Assembly: GCF_002086285.1 (NCBI RefSeq) | Contig: NZ_MVHU01000023.1 | Location: 1 to 64,000 of the forward strand | Reading direction: 5' to 3' | Length of the DNA stretch: 64,000 nt | Origin: Mycolicibacter kumamotonensis | GTDB taxonomy: Bacteria > Actinomycetota > Actinomycetes > Mycobacteriales > Mycobacteriaceae | Shown here: piece by piece, positions 63,223 through 64,000 of the stretch | How positions within the stretch are numbered: position 1 is the stretch's first letter | How the letters are laid out: every line of letters starts with the position of its first letter | Made by a program: the position numbers and the translations under genes | Notes under the pieces: generated by a model | The model's database searches: none | What the model was told of the DNA's origin: nothing | What the model saw: only the letters and a program-made list of their open reading frames with translations

Positions 63223-64000
63223 CTAATCGGCGTCCATCAGCTCCGAGGCGGAGAACGTCCGGCGCGGATCCCGGCCGGAGAAGTAATTTGCCAGCGTGTC
63301 CGACAGTCCCGCCGGATCCCACGCCTGGCCTTCGGCGCTGAACTTGCGTTCCACCGTCGGCGCGGCCATAAGGGTCACCTCAGGTCCGTAGACGACGAAG
63401 ACCTGCCCGCTGACCGCCGCCGAGGCCGGAGAGGCCAGGAACCGCACCAGGGTCACCACGTGCTCGGGCGACAGCGGGTCGATCTCGCCCTCACCGACCT
63501 GGGCCTCGCCGAACACCTCGGCGGTCATGGCGGTGCGGGCCCGCGGGCAGATCGCGTTGGCGGTGACGCCGTAGCGGCTCAGCGCCCGACTGGCCGAGAG
63601 CGTCAGCGCGGTGATCCCCGCCTTGGCCGCGCCGTAGTTGGCCTGCCCGACCGGGCCCATCAGGCCGGCCTCCGAGGAGGTGTTGACGATGCGGCCGTAC
63701 ACGGCTCCGGTTTCAGCCTCTTTGGCCTTCTGCCGCCAGTAGGCCGCCGCATTACGGGTCAACAGGAAGTGTCCGCGCAGGTGCACCGCGATCACGGCGT
63801 CGAAGTCGTCGTCGGACATGTTGAACAGCATCCGGTCGCGGGTGATTCCGGCATTGTTTACGACGATGTTCAGCCCACCCAGGCCGTCGGCGGTGGTCAC
63901 GAGTTCATCGGCGGTGGAACGCTGGCTGATGTCACCGGCGACCGGGATGCCCTTGCCGCCCGCGGCGGCGATCTCGTCGATCACGTCGGAGGATCCCAGC
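63223..64000 (-). CDS. hsd4A: 17-beta-hydroxysteroid-dehydrogenase-like SDR, partial (Hsd4A, Rv3502c-like)
   Basis: The last 258 codons of an SDR whose N-terminus is cut by the window edge; the frame continues to base 64000 (LGSSDVIDEIAAAGGKG at the edge). Visible: INIVVNNAGITRDRMLFNM-type segment, SSEAGLMGPVGQANYGAAKAGI (active Tyr and Lys) and NAICPRARTAMT. The C-terminal extension (LMAAPTVERKFSAEGQAWDPAGLSDTLANYF) is typical of Rv3502c, the multifunctional Hsd4A that acts in cholesterol side-chain beta-oxidation. The first ~60 residues, with the glycine-rich cofactor motif, lie outside. Confidence 0.9.
   Translation of the reverse strand, partial: LGSSDVIDEIAAAGGKGIPVAGDISQRSTADELVTTADGLGGLNIVVNNAGITRDRMLFNMSDDDFDAVIAVHLRGHFLLTRNAAAYWRQKAKEAETGAVYGRIVNTSSEAGLMGPVGQANYGAAKAGITALTLSASRALSRYGVTANAICPRARTAMTAEVFGEAQVGEGEIDPLSPEHVVTLVRFLASPASAAVSGQVFVVYGPEVTLMAAPTVERKFSAEGQAWDPAGLSDTLANYFSGRDPRRTFSASELMDAD

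Overview
The window looks like chromosomal DNA from a non-tuberculous mycobacterium. It is GC-rich, uses many GTG/TTG starts and 4-base ATGA/GTGA gene overlaps, and carries gene sets typical of Mycobacteriaceae: mce4/yrbE4, phoPR, cyp51 with its His-containing ferredoxin, cyp123 and otsA. From memory of the M. tuberculosis map, two blocks can be aligned. Positions 4305-46307 match the Rv0788-to-Rv0756c neighbourhood with several insertions. Positions 46867-64000 contain the Rv3489-to-Rv3502c neighbourhood preceded by a small lipid/steroid-type operon. The change-over falls at a tRNA-Thr gene and a broken HNH-endonuclease gene.

Left end (1-4281): the 3' end of an IS630-like transposase lies 14 bp from a five-gene toluene/alkene-type diiron monooxygenase operon (tmoABCDE-like, minus strand). 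No reductase gene follows tmoE inside the window. A divergent MarR-type regulator with a C-terminal Cys cluster and a 15-bp palindrome in the shared promoter probably controls it.

4305-27352: purine genes (purQ, purS, purC, purB, purD) are interleaved with an FAD dehydrogenase, a DUF2334 deacetylase-like protein, a DUF2254 membrane protein, a thioredoxin-type peroxidase, an intact oligopeptidase B, a SLAC1/TehA-like transporter, pntAB with a fused alpha subunit, a TetR regulator, and a Tat-type esterase. Just before purD lie two adjacent secreted proteins built from long tandem repeats (21555-25337). They share near-identical signal peptides and an identical C-terminal decapeptide. They are the most unusual genes here and I cannot assign them a function.

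27466-42712: two divergent redox operons meet at 32660-32829. To the left run aldA, an SDR, a hydroxyisobutyrate-dehydrogenase-like enzyme, a carboxymuconolactone-decarboxylase-like protein, a crotonase and a second SDR. To the right run a TetR regulator, cyp123, an SDR, cyp51, a 3Fe-4S ferredoxin, an NTF2-like protein, a dihydrodipicolinate-reductase-like protein, a 3alpha/20beta-HSD-like SDR, a CYP125-like P450 and adhB. Two copies of TGGACA-NN-TGTCC sit in the shared promoter. The second covers the -10 region and GTG start of the TetR gene, suggesting autoregulation. A YceI-like and a HIT protein follow, then phoR-phoP with a PhoP-box-like site upstream of phoP.

46312-64000: the HNH pseudogene and tRNA-Thr(TGT) are followed by an alpha/beta hydrolase, two SDRs and a crotonase (minus strand) with a KstR-like site. 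Then come a small conserved protein, otsA, and the complete cholesterol-import operon yrbE4A-yrbE4B-mce4ABCDEF plus two Mce-associated proteins and a secreted protein. KstR-like sites lie upstream of yrbE4A. The window ends inside an hsd4A-like steroid dehydrogenase. The right part reads as a sterol uptake and catabolism region, and the cyp51/CYP125-like operon adds sterol-type oxidation genes. Start codons were chosen by ribosome-site and family-length reasoning. No gene-free stretch longer than 300 bases was seen.
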